Part shown: positions 40,507 to 49,345 of the stretch, one piece after another
How positions within the stretch are numbered: position 1 is the stretch's first letter
Layout of the letters: each line of letters begins with the position of its first letter
Assembly (NCBI RefSeq): GCF_036173105.1
Contig: NZ_CP108053.1
Span: forward strand, 8,122,001-8,186,000
Direction: 5' to 3'
Length of the DNA: 64,000 nt
DNA from: Streptomyces sp. NBC_00287
GTDB taxonomy: Bacteria > Actinomycetota > Actinomycetes > Streptomycetales > Streptomycetaceae
Position numbers and translations under genes: made by a program
The notes under the pieces: generated by a model
The model's database searches: none
What the model was told of the DNA's origin: nothing
The model's input: only the letters and a program-made list of their open reading frames with translations

Positions 40507-41457
40507 ATGGGAGCGGTAGAGGCTCTGGAGAAGCTGGCACCGGTGGTGCTTGCCTTCGGCTGCGGGGTCGTCCTCGCGAGGCGGAAGGTCGTACCGGCCG
40601 AGAGCTCGAAGGTCTTCGCGGACTACGCCTTCCTCTTCGCCGTGCCCTGCTTCCTGTTCGGGAACATCTACCGCAGCGATCTCGGGGCGCTGTTCGACTG
40701 GCGGGCCATCACCGGCTACGCGACCGCGGCCGGCGCCGCGGCCGTACTCACCGGAGTGGTGGCCCGGGCCAGGGGCGTACGCGATCCCCGCGGGGTGGCG
40801 CTGCGCATCATGGCCGCCGTCCAGGTGAACACGGCCTATTTCGCCGTGCCGGTATTCATCATGCTGTTCGGGGACGCGGCACCGATCTTCCCGGTGCTGC
40901 TGTTCCAGGTCTGCATCCTGTCCCTGGTCATCATCTCGATCATGGAGTTGGGGCGCACGGACCGCGTCGGCAGCCCGGCGCGGCGGCTCGGATCGGCCGT
41001 CACCGCCTCGCTGTTGACCCCTGTGGTCATCGCCTGCAACGCCGGGATCCTGCTCAACCTGATGCCCGTGACGGTGCCGGGGGTGGTGCTCGACAGCTTC
41101 GCGTTCGTCGGCGACAGCGCCTCGCCCGTGGCGCTGTTCGCCCTCGGACTGCACCTCGGCGGCAGCGGCCTGAAGGTGCGCGGCACCACCTTGGAGGAGA
41201 TATGGATCATCGCCTTCAAATGCGTCGCCTTCCCGCTGATCACCTACGTGGTGTGTCACCACCTCTTCGGCGTCGGGGGCGAGTGGCTCGGCTACCTCGT
41301 CCTCATAGCGGCCATGCCCGCGCCGCAGAACCTGTTCATCTTCGCCCAGCGCTACGACGTCGGCGTCGACTTGTCCGCCGCCCTCGTCATCAAGAGCTCG
41401 GTCGTCGCACTGCTCCTGCTCCCGCTGTGGACGCAGTGGGCGGGGCGGACGGCCTGA
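40507..41457 (+). CDS. AEC-family (auxin efflux carrier-like) transporter
   Basis: The protein is 316 aa with about ten helices in two inverted sets of five: LAPVVLAFGCGVVLARRKVV, YAFLFAVPCFLFGNIYRSDL, NTAYFAVPVFIMLFGDAAPI, LGSAVTASLLTPVVIACNAG, GDSASPVALFALGLHLGGSG and AAMPAPQNLFIFAQRYDVGV. Bacterial members carry malonate, malate or other dicarboxylates. GAGCAGAGG lies before the ATG. Bordered by pseudogenes on both sides but itself intact. It might import a carboxylate linked to the lost TauD/Ldh genes; that is inference. Confidence 0.85.
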   Translation: MGAVEALEKLAPVVLAFGCGVVLARRKVVPAESSKVFADYAFLFAVPCFLFGNIYRSDLGALFDWRAITGYATAAGAAAVLTGVVARARGVRDPRGVALRIMAAVQVNTAYFAVPVFIMLFGDAAPIFPVLLFQVCILSLVIISIMELGRTDRVGSPARRLGSAVTASLLTPVVIACNAGILLNLMPVTVPGVVLDSFAFVGDSASPVALFALGLHLGGSGLKVRGTTLEEIWIIAFKCVAFPLITYVVCHHLFGVGGEWLGYLVLIAAMPAPQNLFIFAQRYDVGVDLSAALVIKSSVVALLLLPLWTQWAGRTA

Positions 41458-41465
41458 GCGCCGTA

Positions 41466-42388
41466 TGGCCATCACCCGTGAAAGGCACCACGGTGGCCGA
41501 GATCCGCCAGGCCGTACTGACGCATCGCGTCGTGTTCTTCCGGGGCCAAGACCTCACCCACGCCCAGCACATCGCCTTCGGCCGCCGCTTCGGCGCGCTG
41601 ACCCGGCGCCCCGGCAAGAAGCACGGTATCCACCCCGAAGGCCACCCGGAGATCCTCACCGTCGACCCCAAGCGCGACATCGAGCGCTGCGGCGCCGACT
41701 TCGAGCAGCACTACCGCCGCAAGTGGCTCTCCCCGCTCGCGGGTTGGCCGCGAGATCCTCAAGATCTACTGCGAGGACCCGCAGGTCGCCGTCCACCCGG
41801 TGGTACGCGTCCACCCCGAGACCGGCGAGAAGGCGCTCTTCATCAGCCCGGGCTCGACCACCCGCATCACCGGGTTCACCGAGCTGGAGAGTCGCCATCT
41901 GCTGGACCTGCTCTTCCAGCACATGACCAGCACGGAGAACACGGTCCGCTTCCGCTGGGAGCCCGGCTCCATCGCCCTTCTGGGACAACCGCACCACCTG
42001 CCATCTCGCCCCCACCGACCCGGAACAGGCGGTCATGCCGTTGCCGCTGGGCGGTGCGAAGGGCTCGGGCATGTCGCTCGCCTTCGAGCTGCTCACCAGC
42101 GTGCTCGTCGGGGCGCCGAACTTCTCCGCCTTCCACTCGGACGACCCACAGGGCCGTAAGCACCGCCAGAACGCCCTGCTCATCGCCGTGGACCCGGCGG
42201 CCTTCGGGGATCCGGGCGCCTTCACGGCGGCGGTGGACGACACCTTGGCCACGCTCAAGGGGCCCGGCGAGCGCAGCGCCGCCGTGGCCGCCGAGCGGGC
42301 CGAACAGGGGATCCCGGTCACGCCGAAGGTGTGGCGCGAACTGACGGAGGCGGCCGGCAGGTTCGGCATCACACCGCCGCCCGCCTGA
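41466..42388 (+). pseudogene. Chimeric remnant: TauD/TfdA dioxygenase joined to malate/L-lactate dehydrogenase C-terminus
   Basis: Three frames must be joined. From 41466, TVAEIRQAVLTHRVVFFRGQ to ADFEQHYRRKWLSP is the N-terminal third of a TauD oxygenase without its first 25-30 residues. From about 41750, in another frame, VAVHPVVRVHPETGEKALFI and TTRITGFTELESRHLLDLLF continue it, but the HxD iron-ligand region between has been lost. After WEPGSIA the frame shifts again to FWDNRTTCHLAPTD. That is followed directly by PEQAVMPLPLGGAKGSGMS, the C-terminal ~110 residues of an Ldh-family dehydrogenase, ending at 42388. No intact enzyme can be made. Two deletions, one gene fusion and frameshifts mark long decay. 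Confidence 0.8.
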
Positions 42389-42480
42389 GAAGACGGTCGC
42401 CGGCCGACCCGGGGGACGGCCGGCAACTCCTCCGGGCAGACCGGAGCATCCGGCCGCATACGGTAAGGTTTACCTGCATG

Positions 42481-42502
42481 TTCTCGCGGGCCACCGCGAG
42501 AA
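42481..42502 (+). other. Short hairpin in the tRNA leader
   Basis: TTCTCGCGG at 42481-42489 pairs with CCGCGAGAA at 42494-42502 around GCCA, six bases before the tRNA. It may be a processing signal, or the end of the preceding decayed unit. A -10-like TAAGGT lies about 15 bases earlier. Confidence 0.4.
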
Positions 42503-42508
42503 GGGCAC

Positions 42509-42582
<74 letters not shown>

Positions 42583-42610
42583 CTTGCGGAACAGCAGGTC
42601 AGAAGTGGCA

Positions 42611-42656
42611 GGTCAGAGGTCGTAGCGGTAGCCCGCTACGACCTCTGACCTTTTTT
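42611..42656 (+). terminator. Strong intrinsic terminator after tRNA-Pro
   Basis: A perfect 18-bp stem (42611-42628 with 42633-42650, loop TAGC) is followed by six T residues. It ends tRNA transcription. The hairpin can also form for the convergent binding-protein operon, though without a T-run on that strand. Confidence 0.93.
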
Positions 42657-42688
42657 GCTCAGGGGCCTGGCCAGGCCGGCGCGACTGC

Positions 42689-43651
42689 CTATCCGAGCCA
42701 GGCCTTGACCTTGTCGGGGTTCGCGTCCACCCACTTCTTCGCCGCCGCCTCCGGCGTCATCTTGTCCAGCGCTATGGATTTCGCCACCGTATTCTGGTCA
42801 TCGTTGGTCCACTTGAAGTTCTTCACCAGGTCGTAGGCCGGGCTGCCCGACTCGGCGAACTTCGCGCTGACGATCTTGTCGAGGTCGAACACGGGATAGT
42901 CGCAGGCGACCTTCGCCGGATCGGCGTCACAGCCCTTCGTGTACCTGGGCAGCTCGACGTGGACCAGCGGCACCTCCGAGAAGAACCACTGCGGCTCGTA
43001 GAAGTAGCCGATCACCCATTTCTTGTTCTGCTCGGCGTCCCGGAAGGCCTGGATGAGCGCGGTCTCGCTGCCCGCGTACACCACCTTGAAGTCCAGCTTC
43101 AGGTTCTTGACCAGGGCCTCGTCGTTGGTCTGGTACGACGGGTCGCCGTCGAGGAGCTGGCCCTTGCCGCCCGACTCGGAGGTCTTGAAGTTGGCCGCGT
43201 ACTTGTTGAGGTTCTTCCAGTCGGTGATGTCCGGGTACTTCTTCACGATCCACGGCGGGAGGTACCAGCCGATGATGCCCTTGTTGCCGGTCGAGCCGAG
43301 ATCGACGGCGGTCTTCTGCTGGGTGATGTACTTCTTTTTCAGGTCCTCGTGGCCCCAGTTCTCCAGGATGGCGTCGACCTCGCCCGTCTCGAACCCCTGC
43401 CAGCCGATCTCCGCCTTCAGGTCCTTCTTCTCCACCGTGCAGCCGAGTTCGTGTTCGGCGACATACGCGACGACCGCCGCGTCCGCCTCGTAGCCCACCC
43501 ACGGGTTGACCGCGAGGTTGAACGTGCCGCACTTGCCCGAGCTGTCGGAAGCCGAGGAGCTGTCATCGCCCACCTTCGTCCCGCCGCACGCGGTGAGGGT
43601 GAGGCCGAGGACGGCCAGGCCGGCTGTGCCGGTTCTCCATGGTCTTGTCAT
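42689..43651 (-). CDS. Betaine/choline-type ABC substrate-binding lipoprotein (orphan, paralogue 1)
   Basis: The protein is 320 aa. The signal peptide ends with lipobox LTLTACGG; the OpuAC/ProX fold follows (GTFNLAVNPWVGYEADAAVV, WQGFETGEVDAILENWGHED, GIIGWYLPPWIVKKYPDITD, VIGYFYEPQWFFSEVPLVHV). The aromatic residues in NPWVGYE, GWYLPPW and FYEPQWFF would form the cage for a quaternary ammonium group. Very similar to the protein at 62140-63126, which has its ATPase and permease beside it; this one has neither. AAGGAG precedes the ATG, which overlaps the stop of the FGE gene. In an operon with a sulfatase, it may capture the freed or sulfated osmolyte and feed the shared transporter. Confidence 0.9.
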   Translation of the reverse strand: MTRPWRTGTAGLAVLGLTLTACGGTKVGDDSSSASDSSGKCGTFNLAVNPWVGYEADAAVVAYVAEHELGCTVEKKDLKAEIGWQGFETGEVDAILENWGHEDLKKKYITQQKTAVDLGSTGNKGIIGWYLPPWIVKKYPDITDWKNLNKYAANFKTSESGGKGQLLDGDPSYQTNDEALVKNLKLDFKVVYAGSETALIQAFRDAEQNKKWVIGYFYEPQWFFSEVPLVHVELPRYTKGCDADPAKVACDYPVFDLDKIVSAKFAESGSPAYDLVKNFKWTNDDQNTVAKSIALDKMTPEAAAKKWVDANPDKVKAWLG

Positions 43652-44595
43652 GGTGTTGTGCTCCTTACGCGTCCGCGCGTTGCGCTGAGGGCTGAGGGCT
43701 GAGTGAGGGTGTCGAAGTCCAGGGCGCACCGGAACCCGACATTGCCGGTTGCCGAGTCCGGGAACAGGCCTTGCCTCGCGGCGACCCGGTACCGGCGGCA
43801 GTAGGAGGCATGGCACAGGTAGGAGCCACCCTTGGCGACGCGCCGCTGTTCCTGGCGCGTGAGGGAGAACTGGTCCTCGCACCATTCCCAGACGTTGCCG
43901 GTGGCGTTGTACAGGCCGAAGCCGCCCGGCTCGTAGGCGTCGACCGGGCAGGTGCCGTACCAGCCGTCGGCCGTCGGGTGCCGGTTCGGGAAGTCGCCCT
44001 GCCAGACGTTCATCCGGGGGCGGCCGCCCGGTTCGAGCTCGTCGCCCCAGGGGAACACCTTGCCGTGCAGTCCCCCTCGGGCGGCGCGTTCCCATTCCGC
44101 CTCGGTGGGCAGGCGCTTGCCGGCCCATGCGCAGTAGGCGCGGGCGTCGTCCCAGTCGACGTGGACGACGGGATGGTCCGGTCGGTTCTCCCAGGTGGAG
44201 TGCGGTCCGTCGGGACGGCGCCAGTTGGCCCGCTCGACCTGGCGCCACCAGGGGGCGCCCACCACGCCCCGGGTCGGCGGGAAGTCGTCCGGGAGCAGGC
44301 CGGCGAAGACGAACGACCAGCCGATCCGCTCGGCGGAGGAGCGGTACCCGGTCGCGGCGGCGAAGCGCGCGAACTGTGCGTTGGACACCGTGCAGGCGTC
44401 CATCCAGAAGGCATCCACGTGCACGGTCCGCACCGGACCTTCCCCGTCGGCCGGGTAGGCGAGCGCGTCCTGGCTTCCCATGAGGAACTCGCCGGCAGGC
44501 ACGGCCACCATGCCCTCGGTGGTCGAAGGGCGGACCAAGGTGCTCGGGGTCGGTGGCCGGTCCCCGCGGCCGCCGGACGGCGCACAGCAGCTCAC
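43648..44595 (-). CDS. Formylglycine-generating enzyme (sulfatase maturation, SUMF1 family)
   Basis: Oxidises the Cys of the sulfatase CxPxR motif to formylglycine, using O2 and a copper ion. The protein is 315 aa from a GTG that overlaps the sulfatase stop. FGE-sulfatase fold: MVAVPAGEFLMGSQDALAYP, DAFWMDACTVSNAQFARFAA, HPVVHVDWDDARAYCAWAGK, RLPTEAEWERAARGGLHGK and GLYNATGNVWEWCEDQF. The motif GGSYLCHASYCRRYRVAARQ contains the two active-site cysteines (residues 261 and 266), equivalent to Cys272/Cys277 of the S. coelicolor enzyme as I remember it. Its target is surely the sulfatase encoded immediately upstream. No signal peptide; acts in the cytosol. Confidence 0.93.
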   Translation of the reverse strand: MSCCAPSGGRGDRPPTPSTLVRPSTTEGMVAVPAGEFLMGSQDALAYPADGEGPVRTVHVDAFWMDACTVSNAQFARFAAATGYRSSAERIGWSFVFAGLLPDDFPPTRGVVGAPWWRQVERANWRRPDGPHSTWENRPDHPVVHVDWDDARAYCAWAGKRLPTEAEWERAARGGLHGKVFPWGDELEPGGRPRMNVWQGDFPNRHPTADGWYGTCPVDAYEPGGFGLYNATGNVWEWCEDQFSLTRQEQRRVAKGGSYLCHASYCRRYRVAARQGLFPDSATGNVGFRCALDFDTLTQPSALSATRGRVRSTTP

Positions 44596-46952
44596 TGGGC
44601 CCCCATGACGCGCCGGTGCAGCCCACCCTCGAAGTCCGACGGGTCGCCGGCCGCCGGGTCCAGGTCGATGCGCACGGTGTGCACGGTGCCCGTGAACTCG
44701 TTGTCGAGGACGGGATAATCGTCGGTCACTGGCGTACTGAGGTCCACTCCTACGTCGAGCGTCTCGTCGAACGAGAAGTAGTACGGGATGGTCCGCTCGA
44801 CGCGTCCGGTCGCCCGCCGTTCGCCGTCCACCAGGAGCACGGTGGTCCCGCCCCTGCCGAGTCCGCCGCCGTCGTAGCCGAACTCGAGCCGTACCTCGTG
44901 CCGTCCCGGTGTCAGTGGTTCGTCGGCGCGCACGGTGTACAGGCTCATCCCGAAGTAGTTGTAGGCGTAGGCCGGTCTGCCCTCGGTGACGTACAGGCTC
45001 CAGCCGCCGAACCGGCCGCCCTGCGCGATGAGTACGCCCTCGGCGGTCGTGTCCGGCACGTCGATGTCCGCGGTGATGCTGTGCGAGCGGTTCTTGACGT
45101 TGGGGGTGGTCTCCTCCGTGAACCGCCGCATTCCGCCGCGGTAGGTCACGGACGTGCGGTCGCCGAGGAGGTCGATCCGCCCGGCCACGGCGGGGTTCTC
45201 CCGTTCGGTGACCCGGTCGTCCAGCGGGAAGACCTGGTACTTGGCCGCTTCGATCAGGAACAGATCCTGCAACTGGCGCAACTTCTCGGGGTGTTCGCGG
45301 GCGAGGTCGTGCGCCTGGCTCCAGTCCTTGTTCAGGTCGTAGAGCTCCCAGACGTCGTCGGAGAACCGACGGCTGCGGTCCGGCACCATCTCCCAGGGGA
45401 TGCCGTGCCGGGTGACCGCCATCCAGCCCTGGTGGTAGATGCCCCGATTGCCGCACATCTCGAAGTACTGGGTGTGATGGAACTCGGGCGCCCGCGGATC
45501 GGCCAGCGTGCGCCACATGCTCGTCCCCTCCAGGGGCTGCTGGGGCACCCCGTCGACGCTGAACGGTGCCGGGACCCCCGCACAGTCCAGAATCGTCGGC
45601 AGTACGTCGATCACGTGCGAGAACTGGTGGCGCAGGCCGCCGCCTTCGGGGACTCCTCGGGGCCAGTGCAGGATCATGCCGTCCCGGGTGCCGCCGAAGT
45701 GCGAGGCCACCTGCTTGGTCCACTGGTAGGGGGTGTTGAGCGCCAGCGCCCAGCCCGCGGGGGCGATCGGATAGCTGTGGGGCCCGCCGATCTCGTCGAG
45801 GTGGTCGATCATCTCGTCGGGGTCGTCCACGATGCCGTGCCCGAGCCGGTGCTCGACGATCGTGCCCTCGATGCCGCCCTCGCCGGAGGCGCCGTTGTCG
45901 CCGAGGATGTAGAGGACGAGGGTGTTGTCCAGCTCGCCGAGCTCCTCCAGCGCGTCGAGGAATCTGCCGACCTGCACGTCGGCGTGTTCGGTGAACCCGG
46001 CGAACGTCTCCATGAACCGGACCGCCAACCGGCGCTGGTTGTCGGAGAGTTCGTCCCAGTGGGGAACGCCCTCCGCCCAGCTCGCGAGTTCCGCGTCCTG
46101 GGGCACGACCCCGAGTTCCTTCTGCCGTTGCAGGGTCAGCTCGCGTTGGCGGTCCCAGCCGTGGTCGAAGTGTCCGCGGTACTTCTCCTGCCACTCCGGG
46201 GCGACATGCAGGGGCGCGTGCGCGGCACCGAGGGCGAGGTAGGTGAGGAAGGGGCGGCCCGGGGTCAGTGTGCGCTGGGTGCGGACCCAGTCGATGGCGT
46301 GGTCGACGAGGTCCTCGGAGAGGTGGTAGCCGTCCTCGGGCCGGCGGTCCGGCTCGACGGGGGTGGTGCCCTGGTACAGCAGCGGGTACCAGTGGTTCAT
46401 CTCGGCGCCCATGAACCCGTAGAAGGTGTCGAAGCCCTCCCCGGTCGGCCAGCGGTCGAAGGGCCCGACCGCGCTGATCTCCCGCGGCGGGGTCTGATGC
46501 CATTTGCCGAAGGCGGCCGTGCTGTAGCCGTTGCCCTGGAGGATCTGGGCCATGGTGGCCGCGCTGCGCGGCCGGAATCCGTTGTAGCCGGGGGCCGCCG
46601 TGGTCATCTCGGTGGTGCCGCCCATGCCGACCGAGTGGTGGTTGCGGCCGGTCAGCAGGGCCTGCCGGGTCGGCGAGCACAGGGCCGTCACATGGAAGCG
46701 GGTGTAGCGCAGCCCGTTTCCGGCGAGGCGCTCCGCGGCGGGCATCTCGCAGGGCCCGCCGAACGCGCTGGACGTACCGAAGCCGAGGTCGTCGACCAGC
46801 ACGATCACCACGTTCGGGGCGCCCGGGGGAGGGGGAACCGGTCCGATCGGGGTGAAGGGGGTCTCCTGGTCGTGGACGTCCATCGCGGTGGTGAGCGGCC
46901 GGCGGCTGTCCGGGCGCGGGAGTATGTGCCGTCCGGCATCGAACTCAGTCAT
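44592..46952 (-). CDS. Arylsulfatase-family sulfate ester hydrolase (Cys type)
   Basis: The protein is 786 aa, like large AtsA/AtsD-type sulfatases. NVVIVLVDDLGFGTSSAFGG carries metal-binding Asp residues. The sulfatase signature LCSPTRQALLTGRN has its formylglycine precursor at Cys92. GYSTAAFGKWHQ and LVLYILGDNGASGEGGIEGT supply further active-site residues. A long C-terminal beta domain (TPGRHEVRLEFGYDGGGLGR) follows. There is no signal peptide, so the enzyme is cytosolic or exported by another route. The ATG at 46952 is preferred over an open frame reaching 47102 because GGAG is well placed. Co-transcribed with its FGE and a betaine-type binding protein. The substrate may be an organic sulfate, possibly of a choline-like compound, but it does not look like the shorter choline sulfatase BetC. 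Confidence 0.9.
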   Translation of the reverse strand: MTEFDAGRHILPRPDSRRPLTTAMDVHDQETPFTPIGPVPPPPGAPNVVIVLVDDLGFGTSSAFGGPCEMPAAERLAGNGLRYTRFHVTALCSPTRQALLTGRNHHSVGMGGTTEMTTAAPGYNGFRPRSAATMAQILQGNGYSTAAFGKWHQTPPREISAVGPFDRWPTGEGFDTFYGFMGAEMNHWYPLLYQGTTPVEPDRRPEDGYHLSEDLVDHAIDWVRTQRTLTPGRPFLTYLALGAAHAPLHVAPEWQEKYRGHFDHGWDRQRELTLQRQKELGVVPQDAELASWAEGVPHWDELSDNQRRLAVRFMETFAGFTEHADVQVGRFLDALEELGELDNTLVLYILGDNGASGEGGIEGTIVEHRLGHGIVDDPDEMIDHLDEIGGPHSYPIAPAGWALALNTPYQWTKQVASHFGGTRDGMILHWPRGVPEGGGLRHQFSHVIDVLPTILDCAGVPAPFSVDGVPQQPLEGTSMWRTLADPRAPEFHHTQYFEMCGNRGIYHQGWMAVTRHGIPWEMVPDRSRRFSDDVWELYDLNKDWSQAHDLAREHPEKLRQLQDLFLIEAAKYQVFPLDDRVTERENPAVAGRIDLLGDRTSVTYRGGMRRFTEETTPNVKNRSHSITADIDVPDTTAEGVLIAQGGRFGGWSLYVTEGRPAYAYNYFGMSLYTVRADEPLTPGRHEVRLEFGYDGGGLGRGGTTVLLVDGERRATGRVERTIPYYFSFDETLDVGVDLSTPVTDDYPVLDNEFTGTVHTVRIDLDPAAGDPSDFEGGLHRRVMGAQ

Positions 46953-47174
46953 GTATTTCTCCGATGCGATGCCCGGCGGGGAAATGTCACACGCTCTTCG
47001 CGTGGCCGAATTACCGGCGTAATGAAACGCACTCGGGGGCGGTCCGGGAATCCCGCCGACTTTCGTGCAGCAAAAATGGCAGTCACCGCCGACAGCGGTC
47101 AATAAGCCGCCTTGAATCCTCTTGAACCGGTTTTGAATGGGGGCGGTAGAAAACTTCTATACCGGCAGCGGGGT

Positions 47175-48056
47175 TCAGGCCTCGGCGGGTGCGGCCGCCA
47201 GGTCCACGAAGGCCTGGGCGGCGGGGGACAGCGGGCCCGACCGCCAGACCAGCCGGCCGTGGCGCAACAGCCGTGGCCGGTTGGACAGCATCCGGGCCCC
47301 GCGCAGCGCGGCGTCCCGGGCCATGGAGCCGGGCAGGAGTGAGGCGCCCACGCCCGAGAGGATCAGCGGCACGATCATCGCGCGGTGCGCGGTCTCCACC
47401 ACGATCCTCGGGGGGACGCCCAGCGCGGTGCACACGTCGTCCACCGCCGCCCGGGTCTCGGTGCCCGGCGGTGTCACGATCAGGTCCAGCGCGGCCAGTT
47501 CGCGCGAGGTGATGGTGGCGCCCGGCGGATGCGGGTGGTCCGGGGGCAGCACGACGTGCATCTCCTGCTCGGGCAGGTCCATCCCGCGCAGGTCCGCCGT
47601 GGGCACCGAGGCGTCCACCAGGCCGAGTTCGCACTGACCGGCAGCGACCATGTGCGCCACGGCGGGGCCTTGCTCCGGGTCGACCACGCGTACGGAGACC
47701 TTCGGATGCACGCGATGGAAGTGCCCCAGCATGCCGGCGAGCGGATCGACCGACAGGGTCGTCTGGGAGACGATGTCGAGCCGGCCGCCGCTGAGCCCGA
47801 GGACTTCACGGACCAGGGAACCGGCCGTGGTCAGATCGCGCAGCACCTGCCGTGCCGGCTGGACCAGTGCCTCGCCCGCCGCGGTGAGTGCGACGCCGTG
47901 CGGGAGGCGATGAAAGAGTTTTCCGCCGAATTCGCGCTCCAGGGTGCGGATCGCATGGGAAAGCGAGGGCTGGGCAACATGGAGTGCAATGGCCGCGGCT
48001 GTGAATCCGCCGTGCTCGACCACGGCGATGAAGTATTCCAGCTGGCGTCGTTCCAT
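47175..48056 (-). CDS. LysR-family transcriptional regulator
   Basis: The protein is 293 aa. HTH RRQLEYFIAVVEHGGFTAAA and LHVAQPSLSHAIRTLEREFG; effector-binding domain with GGRLDIVSQTTLSVDPLAGM, CELGLVDASVPTADLRGMDL, HVVLPPDHPHPPGATITSRE and GVGASLLPGSMARDAALRGA. The ATG at 48056 is chosen because homology begins at MERRQLEYF. It lies upstream of the sulfatase operon in the same direction and divergent from the formaldehyde dehydrogenase gene, so it may control either or both. The 222 bp between it and the sulfatase gene show no clear dyad. Ligand unknown. Confidence 0.88.
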   Translation of the reverse strand: MERRQLEYFIAVVEHGGFTAAAIALHVAQPSLSHAIRTLEREFGGKLFHRLPHGVALTAAGEALVQPARQVLRDLTTAGSLVREVLGLSGGRLDIVSQTTLSVDPLAGMLGHFHRVHPKVSVRVVDPEQGPAVAHMVAAGQCELGLVDASVPTADLRGMDLPEQEMHVVLPPDHPHPPGATITSRELAALDLIVTPPGTETRAAVDDVCTALGVPPRIVVETAHRAMIVPLILSGVGASLLPGSMARDAALRGARMLSNRPRLLRHGRLVWRSGPLSPAAQAFVDLAAAPAEA

Positions 48057-48188
48057 CGGGTCTCCGTAAATTCCAGGCAACGCTATCACCGGTCGGCGGG
48101 CCGCCGTGTGGCCCGGGTTTCCTCCGGCTGCTTCCGGCCGACCGCGTCCGGGAGCCTTGACCCCCAGGTGACCCTCCCCGATGCTGTG

Positions 48189-48215
48189 TTGCGACACGCG
48201 AGATGCGTGCCGCAA
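48189..48215. promoter_or_regulatory. Near-perfect dyad in the LysR/formaldehyde dehydrogenase intergenic region
   Basis: TTGCGACACGC (48189-48199) pairs with GCGTGCCGCAA (48205-48215) with one mismatch and a 5-base centre. It lies 44 nt before the dehydrogenase start and shares TTGCG/CGCAA ends with dyads in the other betaine promoters. Confidence 0.55.
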
Positions 48216-48259
48216 TGAGCAACATCTGACTCAGGTCTCGTACCAGCCGAGGAGTGGCC

Positions 48260-49345
48260 ATGACGCATCAGGTCCGTGCTGTCGTCGCGCGGGGCAAGGG
48301 TGCCCCCGTCAGCCTGGAGACGATCATCGTGCCCGACCCCGGTCCGGGGGAGGCGCTGGTGAAGATCGAGGCCTGCGGGGTCTGTCACACCGATCTGCAC
48401 TATCGCGAGGGTGGTATCAACGACGACTTCCCCTTCCTGTTGGGCCATGAGGCCGCGGGTGTCGTGGAGTCGGTGGGGGAGGGCGTCACCGATGTCGTGC
48501 CCGGTGACTTCGTCATCCTGAACTGGCGTGCCGTGTGCGGACAGTGCCGCGCCTGTCTGCGCGGACGCCCGTGGTACTGCTTCAGCACGCACAACGCCAA
48601 GCAGAAGATGACCCTGCTCGACGGCACCGAGCTGTCTCCGGCGCTGGGTATCGGCGCCTTCGCGGAGAAGACGCTGGTCGCGGCCGGACAGTGCACCAAG
48701 GTCGACCGGGCCGCGTCGGCGGCCGCCGCCGGACTGCTCGGCTGCGGGGTGATGGCGGGCATCGGCGCCGCGATCAACACCGGCAACGTCGGCCGCGGCG
48801 ACAGCGTGGCGGTCATCGGCTGCGGCGGCGTCGGGGACGCGGCGGTCGTCGGGGCGAACCTGGCGGGCGCGGCGAAGATCATCGCCGTCGACATCGACGA
48901 CCGGAAACTGGCGACCGCCAAGAAGCTGGGGGCGACCCACACCGTCAACTCCAAGGAAGCGGACGCCGTCGAGGCGATCCGCGAGCTGACCGGCGGCTTC
49001 GGCGCCGATGTCGTCATCGAGGCGGTGGGCCGCCCGGAGACGTACCAGCAGGCCTTCTACGCCCGCGATCTCGCCGGCACGGTCGTCCTGGTCGGTGTCC
49101 CCACCCCGGAGATGAAGCTCGAACTGCCCCTGCTGGACGTCTTCGGCCGTGGCGGGTCGCTGAAGTCCTCCTGGTACGGCGACTGCCTGCCCTCTCGTGA
49201 CTTCCCGATGCTCATCGACCTCTATCTCCAGGGCCGCCTCGACCTGGACGCCTTCGTCACCGAGACCATCGCGCTCGACGAGGTGGAGAACGCCTTCGAG
49301 CGGATGCACGGCGGCGACGTCCTGCGCTCGGTGGTGGTGCTGTGA
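48260..49345 (+). CDS. mscR: S-(hydroxymethyl)mycothiol dehydrogenase
   Basis: Oxidises the formaldehyde-mycothiol adduct to S-formylmycothiol with NAD+, disposing of formaldehyde released in betaine demethylation. The protein is 361 aa, zinc-dependent medium-chain fold. Catalytic zinc residues are in EACGVCHTDLHYREGG and LLGHEAAGVVESVGEGVTDV; the structural zinc cysteines are in CGQCRACLRGRPWYC. The cofactor motif is VIGCGGVGDAAVVGANLAGA. LGIGAFAEKTLVAAGQCTKV and LKSSWYGDCLPSRDFPMLID are typical of the mycothiol enzymes. ATG 48260 has GGAG 5-9 nt upstream. Its stop overlaps the next start (TGATG). Confidence 0.88.
   Translation: MTHQVRAVVARGKGAPVSLETIIVPDPGPGEALVKIEACGVCHTDLHYREGGINDDFPFLLGHEAAGVVESVGEGVTDVVPGDFVILNWRAVCGQCRACLRGRPWYCFSTHNAKQKMTLLDGTELSPALGIGAFAEKTLVAAGQCTKVDRAASAAAAGLLGCGVMAGIGAAINTGNVGRGDSVAVIGCGGVGDAAVVGANLAGAAKIIAVDIDDRKLATAKKLGATHTVNSKEADAVEAIRELTGGFGADVVIEAVGRPETYQQAFYARDLAGTVVLVGVPTPEMKLELPLLDVFGRGGSLKSSWYGDCLPSRDFPMLIDLYLQGRLDLDAFVTETIALDEVENAFERMHGGDVLRSVVVL

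Noticed and set aside
44560..44595. A CxPxR formylglycine motif in the FGE N-terminus (CCAPSGGR)
   Set aside because: Arg is not at the required +4 position; likely chance.
44592..46952. Choline sulfatase (BetC)
   Set aside because: 786 aa instead of about 500, and the motif layout is that of AtsA/AtsD arylsulfatases; only the context points to quaternary amines.
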